From: an uncultured Prevotellaceae bacterium
GTDB lineage: Bacteria; Bacteroidota; Bacteroidia; Bacteroidales; Bacteroidaceae
Length of the DNA: 56,591 nucleotides
Assembly (NCBI GenBank): GCA_946415705.1
Contig: CAMKTN010000012.1
Coordinates: forward strand, 1 to 56,591
Direction: 5' to 3'
Shown here: positions 42,945-51,222 of the stretch, piece by piece
How positions within the stretch are numbered: position 1 is the stretch's first letter
How the letters are laid out: each line of letters opens with the position of its first letter
Translations under genes and position numbers: made by a program
The notes under the pieces: model-generated
Database searches by the model: none
What the model was told of the DNA's origin: nothing
Seen by the model: only the letters and a program-made list of their open reading frames with translations

Positions 42945-43574
42945 TTAATGATTATTTCCGAGGGGGAACAAGCCGTAGAGCTCGGCATCGATCATGTCTG
43001 TGACCTGCTGGAAAGCCTGCGGGTCGTTGCCGAACTTGCAGTTGTCGCCATCCACGATGATGAGGTTCCCCTTGTAACCCTCAATCCATTTCTCATAGCG
43101 CTCGCTCAGGCCCTGTAGGTAGTCGATGCGGATGCTCTGCTCGAACTCGCGCCCACGCTGTTGGATTTGTGCGATGAGTGTGGGAATGCTGCTGCGGATG
43201 TAGATCATCAGGTCGGGCAGCTTCACCAGCGACAGCATCAGGTCGAAGAGGTCCGTATAGGTCTCGAAGTCGCGGTCGCGCATGTACCCCTGCGCGTGCA
43301 GGTTGGGGGCGAAGATGCGGGCATCCTCGAAGATCGTGCGGTCCTGAATGATGGTGTCGTTGCTCTTGGCAATCTCCACGACATCCTTGAAGCGTTTGTT
43401 CAGGAAGTAGATCTGGAGATTGAACGACCAGCGACTCATATCCTTGTAGAAGTCGTCGAGATAGGGATTGAAATCTACGGGCTCGAAATGGGGTGTCCAA
43501 CCGTAGTGGCTGGCGAGCAGCTTGGTCAAGGTCGTCTTGCCGCTGCCGATGTTTCCTGCGATGGCGATATGCAT
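42945..43574 (-). CDS. Deoxynucleoside kinase, paralogue 1
   Basis: 209 residues. P-loop GNIGSGKTT at 7-15, IIQDRTIFEDARIF (the DRx/ERS-type motif) and IRSSIPTLIAQIQQRGREFEQSI are features of the deoxynucleoside kinase family (dAK/dGK-like). It salvages deoxynucleosides to monophosphates. The neighbour at 43632 is a clear paralogue, so the pair may split substrate preference or act as a heterodimer, as in some Lactobacillus kinases (inference). A small hairpin lies just before the start codon. Confidence 0.88.
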   Translation of the reverse strand: MHIAIAGNIGSGKTTLTKLLASHYGWTPHFEPVDFNPYLDDFYKDMSRWSFNLQIYFLNKRFKDVVEIAKSNDTIIQDRTIFEDARIFAPNLHAQGYMRDRDFETYTDLFDLMLSLVKLPDLMIYIRSSIPTLIAQIQQRGREFEQSIRIDYLQGLSERYEKWIEGYKGNLIIVDGDNCKFGNDPQAFQQVTDMIDAELYGLFPLGNNH

Positions 43575-43579
43575 GGTTC

Positions 43580-43597
43580 TGCGCGGCGATGCCGCAG
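43580..43597 (-). promoter_or_regulatory. Start-proximal hairpin, kinase 1
   Basis: On the minus strand AAACTGCGGCATCGCCGCGC, six to ten nt before the ATG. GCGGC/GCCGC pairs around ATC. The same element precedes the second kinase and dnaJ. Confidence 0.65.
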
Positions 43598-43631
43598 TTT
43601 AAGAGTTTAAAGGGTTCAAAAGTTCAAGAGT
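43598..43631. repeat. GTTCAAGA/GTTTAAG word array
   Basis: Tandem words GTTTAA, GGTTCAAAA, GTTCAAGA and GTTCAAGG fill the spacer between the kinase genes. The same word type recurs at 44280-44310 and, reverse-complemented, 52969-53018. Confidence 0.7.
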
Positions 43632-44258
43632 TCAAGGGTTCATGGGAAAGAGTGAGAACAGTTGGCTGTCGATTTTGTCAATGATCTGTGCGAAGTCCTC
43701 GGTGTTATGTTGGAAGTCGAGGCGATCGACATCGATGGGTAGGATGCGGCCGCGGTACTTCTCGTAGATGAAGTCCTCGTAGAGGTGGTTCAGGTTGCGG
43801 AGATAGTCGATGGGCATGGACTGCTCGTAGTCGCGACCTCGCTTCTGTATGTTCGCCACCAGATGCGGCACGGAGGCGCGCAGGTAGATCATCAGGTCGG
43901 GGTAGCGCAGGATGTCCGTCATCTGCTCGAAGAGCTCCATGTAGGTCTCGAAGTCGCGATCCGAGAGATTGCCCATTTGATGGTTGTTGGTGGTAAAGAC
44001 ATAGACGCCCTCGTAGATGCTGCGGTCCTGGATGATGGTCTTGTCGGTGTGTGCCAGCTCCAGGAGGTCCTTGAAGCGTTGCTTCAGGAAATACACCTCC
44101 AGGTTGAACGACCAGCGCGGTATGTCCTTATAGTAGTCTTCGAGGTACGGGTTGTAATCGACGGCCTCGAACTGTGCCGTCCAGCCGTAGTGGCTGGCGA
44201 GCATGTTCGTGAGCGTCGTCTTTCCGCTGCCTATATTTCCTGCAATGACAATGTGCAT
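43632..44258 (-). CDS. Deoxynucleoside kinase, paralogue 2
   Basis: 208 residues, collinear with the kinase at 42945-43574 (P-loop GNIGSGKTT, IIQDRSIYEGVYVF, LRASVPHLVANIQKRGRDYEQSM). The pattern of identity over the whole chain points to tandem duplication of the gene together with its start-proximal hairpin and word-array spacer. No clear promoter box is visible beyond the AATT word array at 44315-44351. Confidence 0.88.
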   Translation of the reverse strand: MHIVIAGNIGSGKTTLTNMLASHYGWTAQFEAVDYNPYLEDYYKDIPRWSFNLEVYFLKQRFKDLLELAHTDKTIIQDRSIYEGVYVFTTNNHQMGNLSDRDFETYMELFEQMTDILRYPDLMIYLRASVPHLVANIQKRGRDYEQSMPIDYLRNLNHLYEDFIYEKYRGRILPIDVDRLDFQHNTEDFAQIIDKIDSQLFSLFPMNP

Positions 44259-44264
44259 TTCTTG

Positions 44265-44279
44265 TGCGGCTTCGCCGCA
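44265..44279 (-). promoter_or_regulatory. Start-proximal hairpin, kinase 2
   Basis: Minus strand TGCGGC, GAA, GCCGCA, six nt before the ATG. Confidence 0.7.
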
Positions 44280-44351
44280 GTTTAAAAGGTTTAAGAGTTC
44301 AAGGGTTCAAGAGAAATTTTCAATTTTCAATTTTCAATTCTCAATTCTCAA
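44280..44351. repeat. Mixed word array upstream of kinase 2
   Basis: GTTTAAAAG/GTTCAAGG words to about 44310, then TTTTCAA/TTCTCAA words (reverse of the AATTGAGA type). Confidence 0.7.
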
Positions 44352-44410
44352 TTTCCTGCGCAAAGATAGGGATTATTTTTTTATCATGTGCGTTTTAGGG
44401 CAACTTTTTT

Positions 44411-46948
44411 TCATCGCAGCTCCACAATCGTGATGCCAGCGCCGCCGAACTGCACATGCTCGTCGCGGGCGTCGAGGACATCTGGGATGGTGCGCAGGTA
44501 CTGACGGATGACCTGCCGCAACGCGCCCGTGCCCGTACCGTGTAATATTCGTACGCGCGCGACACCCACCTGTATGGCATCGTCGATGTAATGCATGACG
44601 GCGTTCAGCGCTTCCTCCGCACGCATACCGCGCACGTCGATGTCCTGCTTGAAATGCAGGCTCTTCTCCCGCATCTCATGCTGCGTTTCGCGGCCGAGGA
44701 ACGTGACGCCGCCTGCCTTCTCCTCTTTCTTCGGAGCCTGCGCAGGCACCAGCCTATCTACCTTCACAATCGTCTGCATCTGCCCAAACACCACCGTAGC
44801 ATTTTTGCCGTCGATGGACATCAACTGACCCACGCTATTTTGGCCCTTGATACGGACGAAGGACCCACCCCCAACCCCTCCCGTAATGGAGGGGAGAGCT
44901 GGCGCATTGCTACCATTCTGTTTTCCTGAGGACTGCGCCCCTCCCTCACGGGAGGGGTCGGGGGTGGGTCTGTTTTTCTTCTCTTGCCTCCTTCTGATCT
45001 TTTCCATCTTGCGGTCGATCTCATCGTTGTCGGCGAGGGCGTCCTGTTGTTCGATGGCTTTGATCTTGAAGTCCTCTAATTGCTGGCGCGTGCGACGGGT
45101 GGCGTCCTTCTCAGCCTGTGCCTCGCGGATCTCGCGGATGGTGTTCTCGATGCGGGCGTTGGCGTCCTGCAGCAACTGCTCCGCTTCCTCGCGCGCCTTG
45201 CGCAGGATCTCCTTGCGCTGACGCTGCAGCTCGCTCATCTCCGTCTCGTAGCGCCCGATGGTCTCCTCCATCTTACGCTCCTGCCCGTGGATGGTCTCGC
45301 GCTTCTGCTGCCAGTAGCGGCGGTCGCGCACGATGTCCTGCAGCCATTTGTCGGCGTTGATGTACTCGCGCCCCACGATGTCCGAGGCATCGGTGATGAC
45401 CTCCTCCGGAATGCCTATCTTGCGCGCTATCTCCACGGCGAACGACGACCCCGGATGCCCTATCTGCAGTTGGAACAGCGGCTGCATCAGATGGCGGTCG
45501 TAGAGCATCGCACCGTTCACGACGCCGTCCGTCTCCTCGGCGAAATGCTTGAGGTTCTGGTAGTGCGTCGTGATGACACCGAAGGCACCCTGTCGCACAA
45601 AACGCTTCAGTACCGCCTCCGCCATCGCGCCACCAATCTGCGGTTCCGTGCCGCCGCCGAACTCATCGATGAGCAGCAGTGTGGATGGCTCTGCCTGGCG
45701 CATCATCTGCTTCATATTCAGCAGGTGAGAGCTGTATGTTGAAAGTTCATCTTCAAGGCTCTGCTCGTCGCCGATGTCCATCATGATATGCTCAAAGACC
45801 CCCACGCGCGACCGTTCGCCCACGGTGATGGGCAGCCCACATTGCAGCATATATTGCAGCAGTCCCACGGTCTTCAGGCAGACGCTCTTGCCGCCCGCAT
45901 TGGGGCCTGAGATCAGCAGGATGCGCTGACGGCGGCTGAGCTCTATGTCCAGCGGCACCGCCCGCTTGCCGTGCTTCGCCAGCGAGCGCACCAGCAGCGG
46001 GTGCGTGGCCAGCGTCCAGTCTATCAGGGGGTGCGGCGCTATCTGCGGCTCGCAGCTCATCGAGGCCTGCATCTCGCGCGCAAGCATCGTCTTGGCACGT
46101 ACCAGCTCCACGTCGGCCAGCATCTCGTAGCTCTGCAGCAGCTGCGGGCAGAGGGGACGTATCGCGTCTGTCAGCTCGCGCAGGATGCGTATCACCTCGC
46201 GCCGTTCCTCGGCCTCCAGCTCGCGGATGCGGTTGTTGGCCTCCACCACCTCCTGCGGCTCTATGAACACCGTCTTACCCGTGGCACTCTCGTCGTGCAC
46301 GATGCCCCGCAGCTTCCGCTTCATCGCCGGTGCCACGGGAATCACCAGTCGGCCGTCGCGCACCGTGGGTGCCACGTCTGCCGCCACCGTGCCCTCAGCC
46401 TGTGCCGCCCGCAAGATGCCGTTCAGCACGCGGCTGACGCTGCCCTCCGTGGATGTCAGCTCCCGACGTATGCGCTGCAGCTCCGTCGAAGCCGAGTCCT
46501 TCACATGTCCGAACTTATCCAGAATGCCGTCGATGCGCTTGACCACCAGCGGGAACGCCATCGCGCCGCCCACCATCCGCGAGAGGGCAGGGTAGAGGAC
46601 CTCCTCACCCTCCTCGCGCGTCGCGAGCATACCGACGATGCCCCCTATGGTCTCCAGCGAACGCTTCAGCGCAAACAGCTCATCCACCTCCATATAGGTG
46701 CCTTCGATGCGAATGCGCGACAGCACGGGCCGCAGGTCATAGTACCCCTGCTCTGGGAAGTCGCGTTCCTCCAGCAGGCGGTTGAATTCCCCCACCTGCC
46801 GGTGCCATTCCGTAATGCGCTCCGCGTCGCTCGAGAACGTCATCTCGTCCACGCGCCCTTCGCCCAGCGTGCTCAGGCAATGCCCTTTCAGCATCGCCCG
46901 CACCTCTGTCATACCAATCTTCTCTTCAAACGTTGCAGGGTATATCAT
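44411..46948 (-). CDS. mutS2: MutS2 endonuclease
   Basis: 845 residues. Walker A SGPNAGGKS near 338 and LLIDEFGGGTEP (Walker B) define the MutS ATPase; a long coiled coil follows, and the Smr nuclease domain (DVRGMRAEEALNAV, LHGTGTGALR) closes the chain. Family members suppress homologous recombination or rescue collided ribosomes. Residues ~659-696, between coiled coil and KOW-like part, hold PTPDPSREGGAQ and ALPSITGGVGGGS from two inverted GC-rich repeats. It starts 23 nt downstream of the patatin gene stop on the same strand, so the two are probably co-transcribed. Confidence 0.95.
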   Translation of the reverse strand: MIYPATFEEKIGMTEVRAMLKGHCLSTLGEGRVDEMTFSSDAERITEWHRQVGEFNRLLEERDFPEQGYYDLRPVLSRIRIEGTYMEVDELFALKRSLETIGGIVGMLATREEGEEVLYPALSRMVGGAMAFPLVVKRIDGILDKFGHVKDSASTELQRIRRELTSTEGSVSRVLNGILRAAQAEGTVAADVAPTVRDGRLVIPVAPAMKRKLRGIVHDESATGKTVFIEPQEVVEANNRIRELEAEERREVIRILRELTDAIRPLCPQLLQSYEMLADVELVRAKTMLAREMQASMSCEPQIAPHPLIDWTLATHPLLVRSLAKHGKRAVPLDIELSRRQRILLISGPNAGGKSVCLKTVGLLQYMLQCGLPITVGERSRVGVFEHIMMDIGDEQSLEDELSTYSSHLLNMKQMMRQAEPSTLLLIDEFGGGTEPQIGGAMAEAVLKRFVRQGAFGVITTHYQNLKHFAEETDGVVNGAMLYDRHLMQPLFQLQIGHPGSSFAVEIARKIGIPEEVITDASDIVGREYINADKWLQDIVRDRRYWQQKRETIHGQERKMEETIGRYETEMSELQRQRKEILRKAREEAEQLLQDANARIENTIREIREAQAEKDATRRTRQQLEDFKIKAIEQQDALADNDEIDRKMEKIRRRQEKKNRPTPDPSREGGAQSSGKQNGSNAPALPSITGGVGGGSFVRIKGQNSVGQLMSIDGKNATVVFGQMQTIVKVDRLVPAQAPKKEEKAGGVTFLGRETQHEMREKSLHFKQDIDVRGMRAEEALNAVMHYIDDAIQVGVARVRILHGTGTGALRQVIRQYLRTIPDVLDARDEHVQFGGAGITIVELR
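44862..44972 (-). repeat. In-frame inverted pair of GC-rich repeats in mutS2
   Basis: 44862-44895 and 44937-44972 are family copies in opposite orientation around 41 bp. Both are read through in frame, one as PDPSREGG and the other as PSITGGVGGG. Confidence 0.85.
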
Positions 46949-46971
46949 AGATGATCAAGATAGAATGTCGA

Positions 46972-49197
46972 TTAGAATTCGAAGCCGAGGTTGAGCATGA
47001 AGTGCAGCTTCTTCGTGTGGTTGCTGTAGCCGAGTGAGGCGCCCAGGGGGCCTACGATGGTGTTGTAGTAGTAGGCTATCTGGCCGCCGATGAGCGTCTT
47101 GTTGTCGAAGATCTCCGTGAACTTGTCGCCCTGCTGGCCTGCCGCTACGCGCAGGAGGACGTAGTGGTTGCTGCCGATGCGCTGCTGTGCCTGCAGCTGG
47201 GCGGCGATGAAGTTCTTCTTGACATACTCCATATTACCGATACCGGCGAAGGGCATCTGCTGCTCCACATAATGTCCGAACCACTCGCCGCCGATGATGC
47301 TGCCGAAGATGGGGTACACGGTATCGGTGAACAGCACGCGCCCGTAGATCATGGGCTGTAGCGTGAAGCGCTTGCCGATGGTGAAGGACATGCGCCAGTG
47401 GGCGCTGAGGTCGTGCATGCCCTGCTGGCCGTCGAGTTGTGTGAAGTTATCCGTGACATAGGCGTACTCGGCCTTGACGCGTGTGCCGCGTGTGGGGAAG
47501 ATCCAGTTGTCCTCATTATTATAGGTCATGCGCCCGCGGTAGCTGAAGTAGTGTTCGTTGTCGAGCGCGATGACGTTGTCGGCCCTGTCTGAGACGAGGC
47601 GGTCGCTGTAGTGAATGTAGTCCCAGCGAAGGCCTATCTGGAAGTTGAAGTTGCGCGCGTTGTAGTTGATGGGCAGGAGCTCTGCCTGGTGCTGGTCGTA
47701 GAGCACGCTGTAGTCGTGCTCGCCCTTGATGTAGGCATCGACATCGTTGTGGCGGTAGGTGTAGGACACGGTAGGCCGCGTGAAGTGTCGCGGGTGGAAT
47801 GTCCAGGCGCCCTGTGCCATAATGCGCTTGCCCAGGCGCAGGGTGATGTCGGCGTTCATGGGGGTGGCCGTCTTCAGCGGTATCTCGGCAGCCAGCTGCA
47901 CCGAGGCATGCTCCTCCGTGTCGTAGCGCACGGCGGCGTGGAGCTGCACGGTCTTGCGGTTGCCGGCGGAGATGATGACGCGCACGCCGTCCTTGTCAGG
48001 CACAAAGCGGCACTCGGCCGTCTGGTAGAAGAGATCCATGCGCATCGTGGTCGTAATCTGCTGCGCCACCTTCGCGTCGATGCTGTCGTTCTGCTGCAGG
48101 TGGAATTTCTGTTGCAGGAAGCGTTCGGCCTGCGGCGTCATGTTCTCGAAGGAGTAGCTCACGACGTGGTATTTCTCCGTCATGGCCTGCGGGCGCAGGG
48201 GCTGCAGGATGGTGGGGCGGAAGGTGCTGTCGATGCCGATGCGCTCCTTGAGGGCGATGAGCTCGTCCCAGTGGCGCATACCCTCCTCCTCGCCGCGACG
48301 GATGAGTGTGTCGATGGCAGCGCTGGAGAAGCTGGCGGAGCCGTAGCCCTTCGTGTTGACGCGCACGTGCAGGTCCGTGAAGGCCAGATTCTCCTCGTAT
48401 TTGTTCTTACAGTTCACATCCACGATCTGGCTGATGATGCTCATCGTGCCGCCCATCTGATCAGCCACCTTCGGGTCGCCCTGAACGGTGACGCCGATGA
48501 TGATGTCGGCCCCCATCTCGCGGGCGATGTCAGCCGGGTAGTTGTTCTTCAGGCCGCCATCCACGAGCACCTTTTCGCCGTCGCGCACAGGCGCAAAAGC
48601 CCCTGGGATGGACATGGAGGCGCGCATGGCCTGCGGCAGGCGTCCGCTGTGGAAATCCACCTCCGCATTATCAATGATGTTCGTGGCCACGCAGGCGAAG
48701 GGAATGGGCAGGTCCTTGGAGAAATCCAGCGAGTCCGTGTAGCCCGTGCAGAGCTGCTGGAACAGCTCCGCCAGGTTCTTGCCCTTGATGAGACCGCCCT
48801 TCGTCAGATCACTCTTGCCGATCGTCAGCCCCGTGGTGAAGATATACGTGAACTCCTTCAGGCGGTCGCGGAGGCTCTGGTTGCGCATGTCCTCCTTGTC
48901 GCTGATGACATAGCTCCAGTCCTGGGCGCGCGCCACGGAGTCGATGACGTTGGCGTTGTAGCCGATGGCGTAGAGGCCGCCGATGATGCTACCCATCGAG
49001 GTGCCCGTCACGATGTCGATGGGGATGCCGGCGCGCTCCAGCACCTTCAGCACACCGATGTGTGCCATGCCTTTCGCGCCGCCGCCGCTGAGTACTACGG
49101 CGACCTTCTTCCGGCCTACAGCCGTGCTGTCCTGCTGCGCGCTCACCGCCACACCAACCACCATGGCCGCCATGAGCATCAAAAGCCTTTTTCTCAT
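46972..49197 (-). CDS. Patatin-like phospholipase with outer-membrane barrel
   Basis: 741 residues. Signal peptide MRKRLLMLMAAMVVGVAVSA; patatin domain with oxyanion loop SGGGAKGMAHIG, nucleophile Ser in GTSMGS and Asp in DGGLKNNYP; a POTRA-like segment near 330-390; and a C-terminal barrel ending MLNLGFEF. This is the layout of PlpD-type (type Vd) secreted or surface lipases and of related Bacteroidetes proteins. It probably displays or releases a phospholipase at the cell surface. mutS2 follows. Confidence 0.88.
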   Translation of the reverse strand: MRKRLLMLMAAMVVGVAVSAQQDSTAVGRKKVAVVLSGGGAKGMAHIGVLKVLERAGIPIDIVTGTSMGSIIGGLYAIGYNANVIDSVARAQDWSYVISDKEDMRNQSLRDRLKEFTYIFTTGLTIGKSDLTKGGLIKGKNLAELFQQLCTGYTDSLDFSKDLPIPFACVATNIIDNAEVDFHSGRLPQAMRASMSIPGAFAPVRDGEKVLVDGGLKNNYPADIAREMGADIIIGVTVQGDPKVADQMGGTMSIISQIVDVNCKNKYEENLAFTDLHVRVNTKGYGSASFSSAAIDTLIRRGEEEGMRHWDELIALKERIGIDSTFRPTILQPLRPQAMTEKYHVVSYSFENMTPQAERFLQQKFHLQQNDSIDAKVAQQITTTMRMDLFYQTAECRFVPDKDGVRVIISAGNRKTVQLHAAVRYDTEEHASVQLAAEIPLKTATPMNADITLRLGKRIMAQGAWTFHPRHFTRPTVSYTYRHNDVDAYIKGEHDYSVLYDQHQAELLPINYNARNFNFQIGLRWDYIHYSDRLVSDRADNVIALDNEHYFSYRGRMTYNNEDNWIFPTRGTRVKAEYAYVTDNFTQLDGQQGMHDLSAHWRMSFTIGKRFTLQPMIYGRVLFTDTVYPIFGSIIGGEWFGHYVEQQMPFAGIGNMEYVKKNFIAAQLQAQQRIGSNHYVLLRVAAGQQGDKFTEIFDNKTLIGGQIAYYYNTIVGPLGASLGYSNHTKKLHFMLNLGFEF

Positions 49198-49219
49198 TTT
49201 TATTCTATCTTGTCCGCTG

Positions 49220-49227
49220 CAAAGTTA
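49220..49227 (-). promoter_or_regulatory. Promoter -7 box of the patatin gene
   Basis: Minus strand TAACTTTG, 23 nt before the ATG at 49197. Confidence 0.55.
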
Positions 49228-49320
49228 CGACATCTTATCGAAATACCACGCAAAAATCTGACAAAAATGTTTTTCTTGGTTGAGTCTTCCATGGGATTTT
49301 AAAGTTTAAGGTCTTTTTTT

Positions 49321-49380
49321 ACGCACCTAGTATCGAAGCGCTTTACAGTTAGCTGCAAATGCCAACGCAGCTAGGTGCAT
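49321..49380 (-). repeat. Dispersed 60-nt element, copy 2
   Basis: Gapless match to 271-330 (47 of 60). The ends GCACCTAG and CTAGGTGC are perfectly inverted; at the outer pair G-C here replaces A-T in copy 1, a compensatory change. AAGCGCTT is conserved. A TACCTTTG box on the minus strand lies 15 nt upstream, so this element would begin a transcript towards the patatin gene. Confidence 0.55.
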
Positions 49381-49395
49381 TTGCTTTCCATGCTG

Positions 49396-49403
49396 CAAAG
49401 GTA
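49396..49403 (-). promoter_or_regulatory. Second minus-strand -7 box
   Basis: Minus strand TACCTTTG in the extended context ATGTCGTACCTTTGCAG. It would read the 60-nt element first. Confidence 0.45.
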
Positions 49404-49491
49404 CGACATCTTTGTGAGTCCTGCAAGAGTGAGCGGGCAAAAAGACACTAAAAAAACTGTATTTTTGTATTCTGTATCCAACTTTTGCAAC

Positions 49492-49536
49492 CGATGATGA
49501 TTTTCAGCCGCTTTTCTTGTGCGCGTAAAAAATAAT
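49492..49536 (+). repeat. Copy of a terminator-linked sequence
   Basis: GATGATTTTCAGCCG, then a T-rich run and GTGCGCGTAAA, as at 6678-6710 after the DUF4143 gene. The first stem arm has decayed, so this copy no longer forms the full terminator. Confidence 0.6.
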
Positions 49537-49539
49537 ATG

Positions 49540-49547
49540 TATATTTG
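49540..49547 (+). promoter_or_regulatory. Promoter -7 box of the sulfatase gene
   Basis: TATATTTG, 44 nt before the ATG. Confidence 0.55.
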
Positions 49548-49591
49548 CGGCGGCATCACCCCATGCGGGATGCGATAAAGCTGATAAAAGT

Positions 49592-51169
49592 ATGAGTCTG
49601 CCTACATTCATCAACACTGTGGACGGGTACCTGCGTCTGGGGAATAAGGACTTGCTGCTGATGGCGGCGGTGGCGAGTGCTGCTGCCGTTCAAGCACAGC
49701 AAAGGCCGAATATCGTCCTGTTCATGGTTGATGACATGGGGTGGCAAGACACGTCGGTGCCTTTCTGGACGAAGCCGACGCCATTGAACAACACCTACGA
49801 GACACCTAACATGGAACGGCTGGCGCGGCAGGGTATGCGCTTCTCCGGGGCCTACGCCAGCGCCATCAGCTCGCCAAGCCGGTGTTCGCTGCTTACGGGA
49901 AGTAACGCCGCCCGACATCGTGTGACGAACTGGACTTTCCGTAAGGACCAGATGACCGATGGTGAGGACGACCTGCTCGCTCCGCCCGACTGGAACTATA
50001 ACGGCCTCTGTCAGGTCGAGGGTACGCCCAACACCTTCGTGGCCCGCAGCTTCGTTGATATCCTTCATTCCGCAGGTTACCACACCATCCATTGCGGCAA
50101 GGCACATTGGGGCGCTCAGGACACACCCGGCGAATCGCCGCTGCACTTCGGCTTCGAGGTGAACATCGCCGGTCATGCTGCCGGAGGGCCTGCTACGTAT
50201 CTGAGTGAACGCAACTTCGGCTACGATGCCGAGGGGCGTCCTGCAGCCCAGTTCGCCATTCCTGGCTTGCAGAAGTATTGGGGCTCAGGCACGTTCCTCA
50301 CAGAAGCCTTGACGCAGGAAGCGCTCTCGGCACTGGACAAAGGGCGCCAGCCCTTCTTCCTTTATATGTCGCACTATGCAGTCCATATCCCCATTGACCG
50401 AGATATGCGCTTCTTTGAGAAGTATCGCAGGAAGGGCCTTTCAGTGAAAGAGGCGGCTTACGCCTCGCTCGTTGAAGGCATGGACAAGAGTCTTGGCGAT
50501 ATCCTCGACTGGCTCGAACGTCACGACCAGGCGGAGAACACCATCATCCTCTTCATGAGCGACAACGGCGGATATGCTTCCGGCTCGGAATGGCGCGATG
50601 AACCGCTCTTCACGCAGAACGCACCCTTGCGCAGCGGAAAGGGTTCCTTGCTCGAAGGTGGTATCCGAGAGCCGATGATCGTGCGTTGGCCGGGCGTTGT
50701 GGAAGCAGGCTCTCGATGCGACAGTTACTTCATCATCGAGGATTTCTTCCCAACCATCCTTGAGATGGCAGGCATCTGTCGCTATCAGGTTCCGCAGACG
50801 ATAGACGGGCGTAGCTTTGTACCCTTGCTTCGTGGCAAAGGTGGCTCTTCGAAGGAGCGTTGCCTTGTGTGGAACTATCCGCATGTCTGGGGCAATAAGG
50901 GTCCGGGCATCGATCTCAACTGTGCCATTCGTGAGGGCGACTGGAAGCTCATCTACAGCTATAAGACAGGACAGAAGGAACTCTACAACCTCCGGCACGA
51001 CATCGGCGAAGCGCACAATCTTGCGGCCGAGCAACCGCAGCTTGTCCGTCGGCTCTCCCGTCATCTGGGCAAACTTCTCAGAGCCATGGGTGCACAGCGA
51101 CCTACTGTAAAAGCCACAGGTCAGCCGTGTCCTTGGCCTGACGAGCAATCAAAGATGAGTGACAAATAA
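49592..51169 (+). CDS. Exported Ser-type sulfatase (S1 family)
   Basis: 525 residues. A hydrophobic stretch at 21-35 ending VQAQ is a signal peptide, with a rather long leader before it. DD at 47-48 bind calcium. SSPSRCSLLTG at 93-103 is the active-site motif, with Ser93 rather than Cys as the residue to be oxidised to formylglycine. Ser-type enzymes need an anaerobic sulfatase-maturating radical-SAM enzyme, not seen in the window. FLYMSHYAVHIP and MSDNGGYASGSEW are further family blocks. It would remove sulfate esters, for example from host or plant glycans; no TonB-type sugar genes lie beside it, so the substrate is unknown. Confidence 0.9.
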   Translation: MSLPTFINTVDGYLRLGNKDLLLMAAVASAAAVQAQQRPNIVLFMVDDMGWQDTSVPFWTKPTPLNNTYETPNMERLARQGMRFSGAYASAISSPSRCSLLTGSNAARHRVTNWTFRKDQMTDGEDDLLAPPDWNYNGLCQVEGTPNTFVARSFVDILHSAGYHTIHCGKAHWGAQDTPGESPLHFGFEVNIAGHAAGGPATYLSERNFGYDAEGRPAAQFAIPGLQKYWGSGTFLTEALTQEALSALDKGRQPFFLYMSHYAVHIPIDRDMRFFEKYRRKGLSVKEAAYASLVEGMDKSLGDILDWLERHDQAENTIILFMSDNGGYASGSEWRDEPLFTQNAPLRSGKGSLLEGGIREPMIVRWPGVVEAGSRCDSYFIIEDFFPTILEMAGICRYQVPQTIDGRSFVPLLRGKGGSSKERCLVWNYPHVWGNKGPGIDLNCAIREGDWKLIYSYKTGQKELYNLRHDIGEAHNLAAEQPQLVRRLSRHLGKLLRAMGAQRPTVKATGQPCPWPDEQSKMSDK

Positions 51170-51222
51170 TGATCAAAACCGGGCGATTTTTTCAACATTA
51201 TAAATTTTAAAACTTAAAGACA

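Larger units (their letters stand above)
49198..49591. other. Gene-free spacer with promoters and repeats
   Basis: Between the divergent patatin and sulfatase genes. It holds a minus-strand box (49220-49227), the second copy of the 60-nt dispersed element (49321-49380), another minus-strand box (49396-49403), a copy of the terminator-linked sequence (49492-49536) and the sulfatase promoter box (49540-49547). No coding potential was recognised. Confidence 0.7.

Noticed and set aside
47611..49302. 563-codon open frame antisense to the patatin gene
   Set aside because: Same reason: the minus-strand gene has a signal peptide, patatin motifs and a barrel end.
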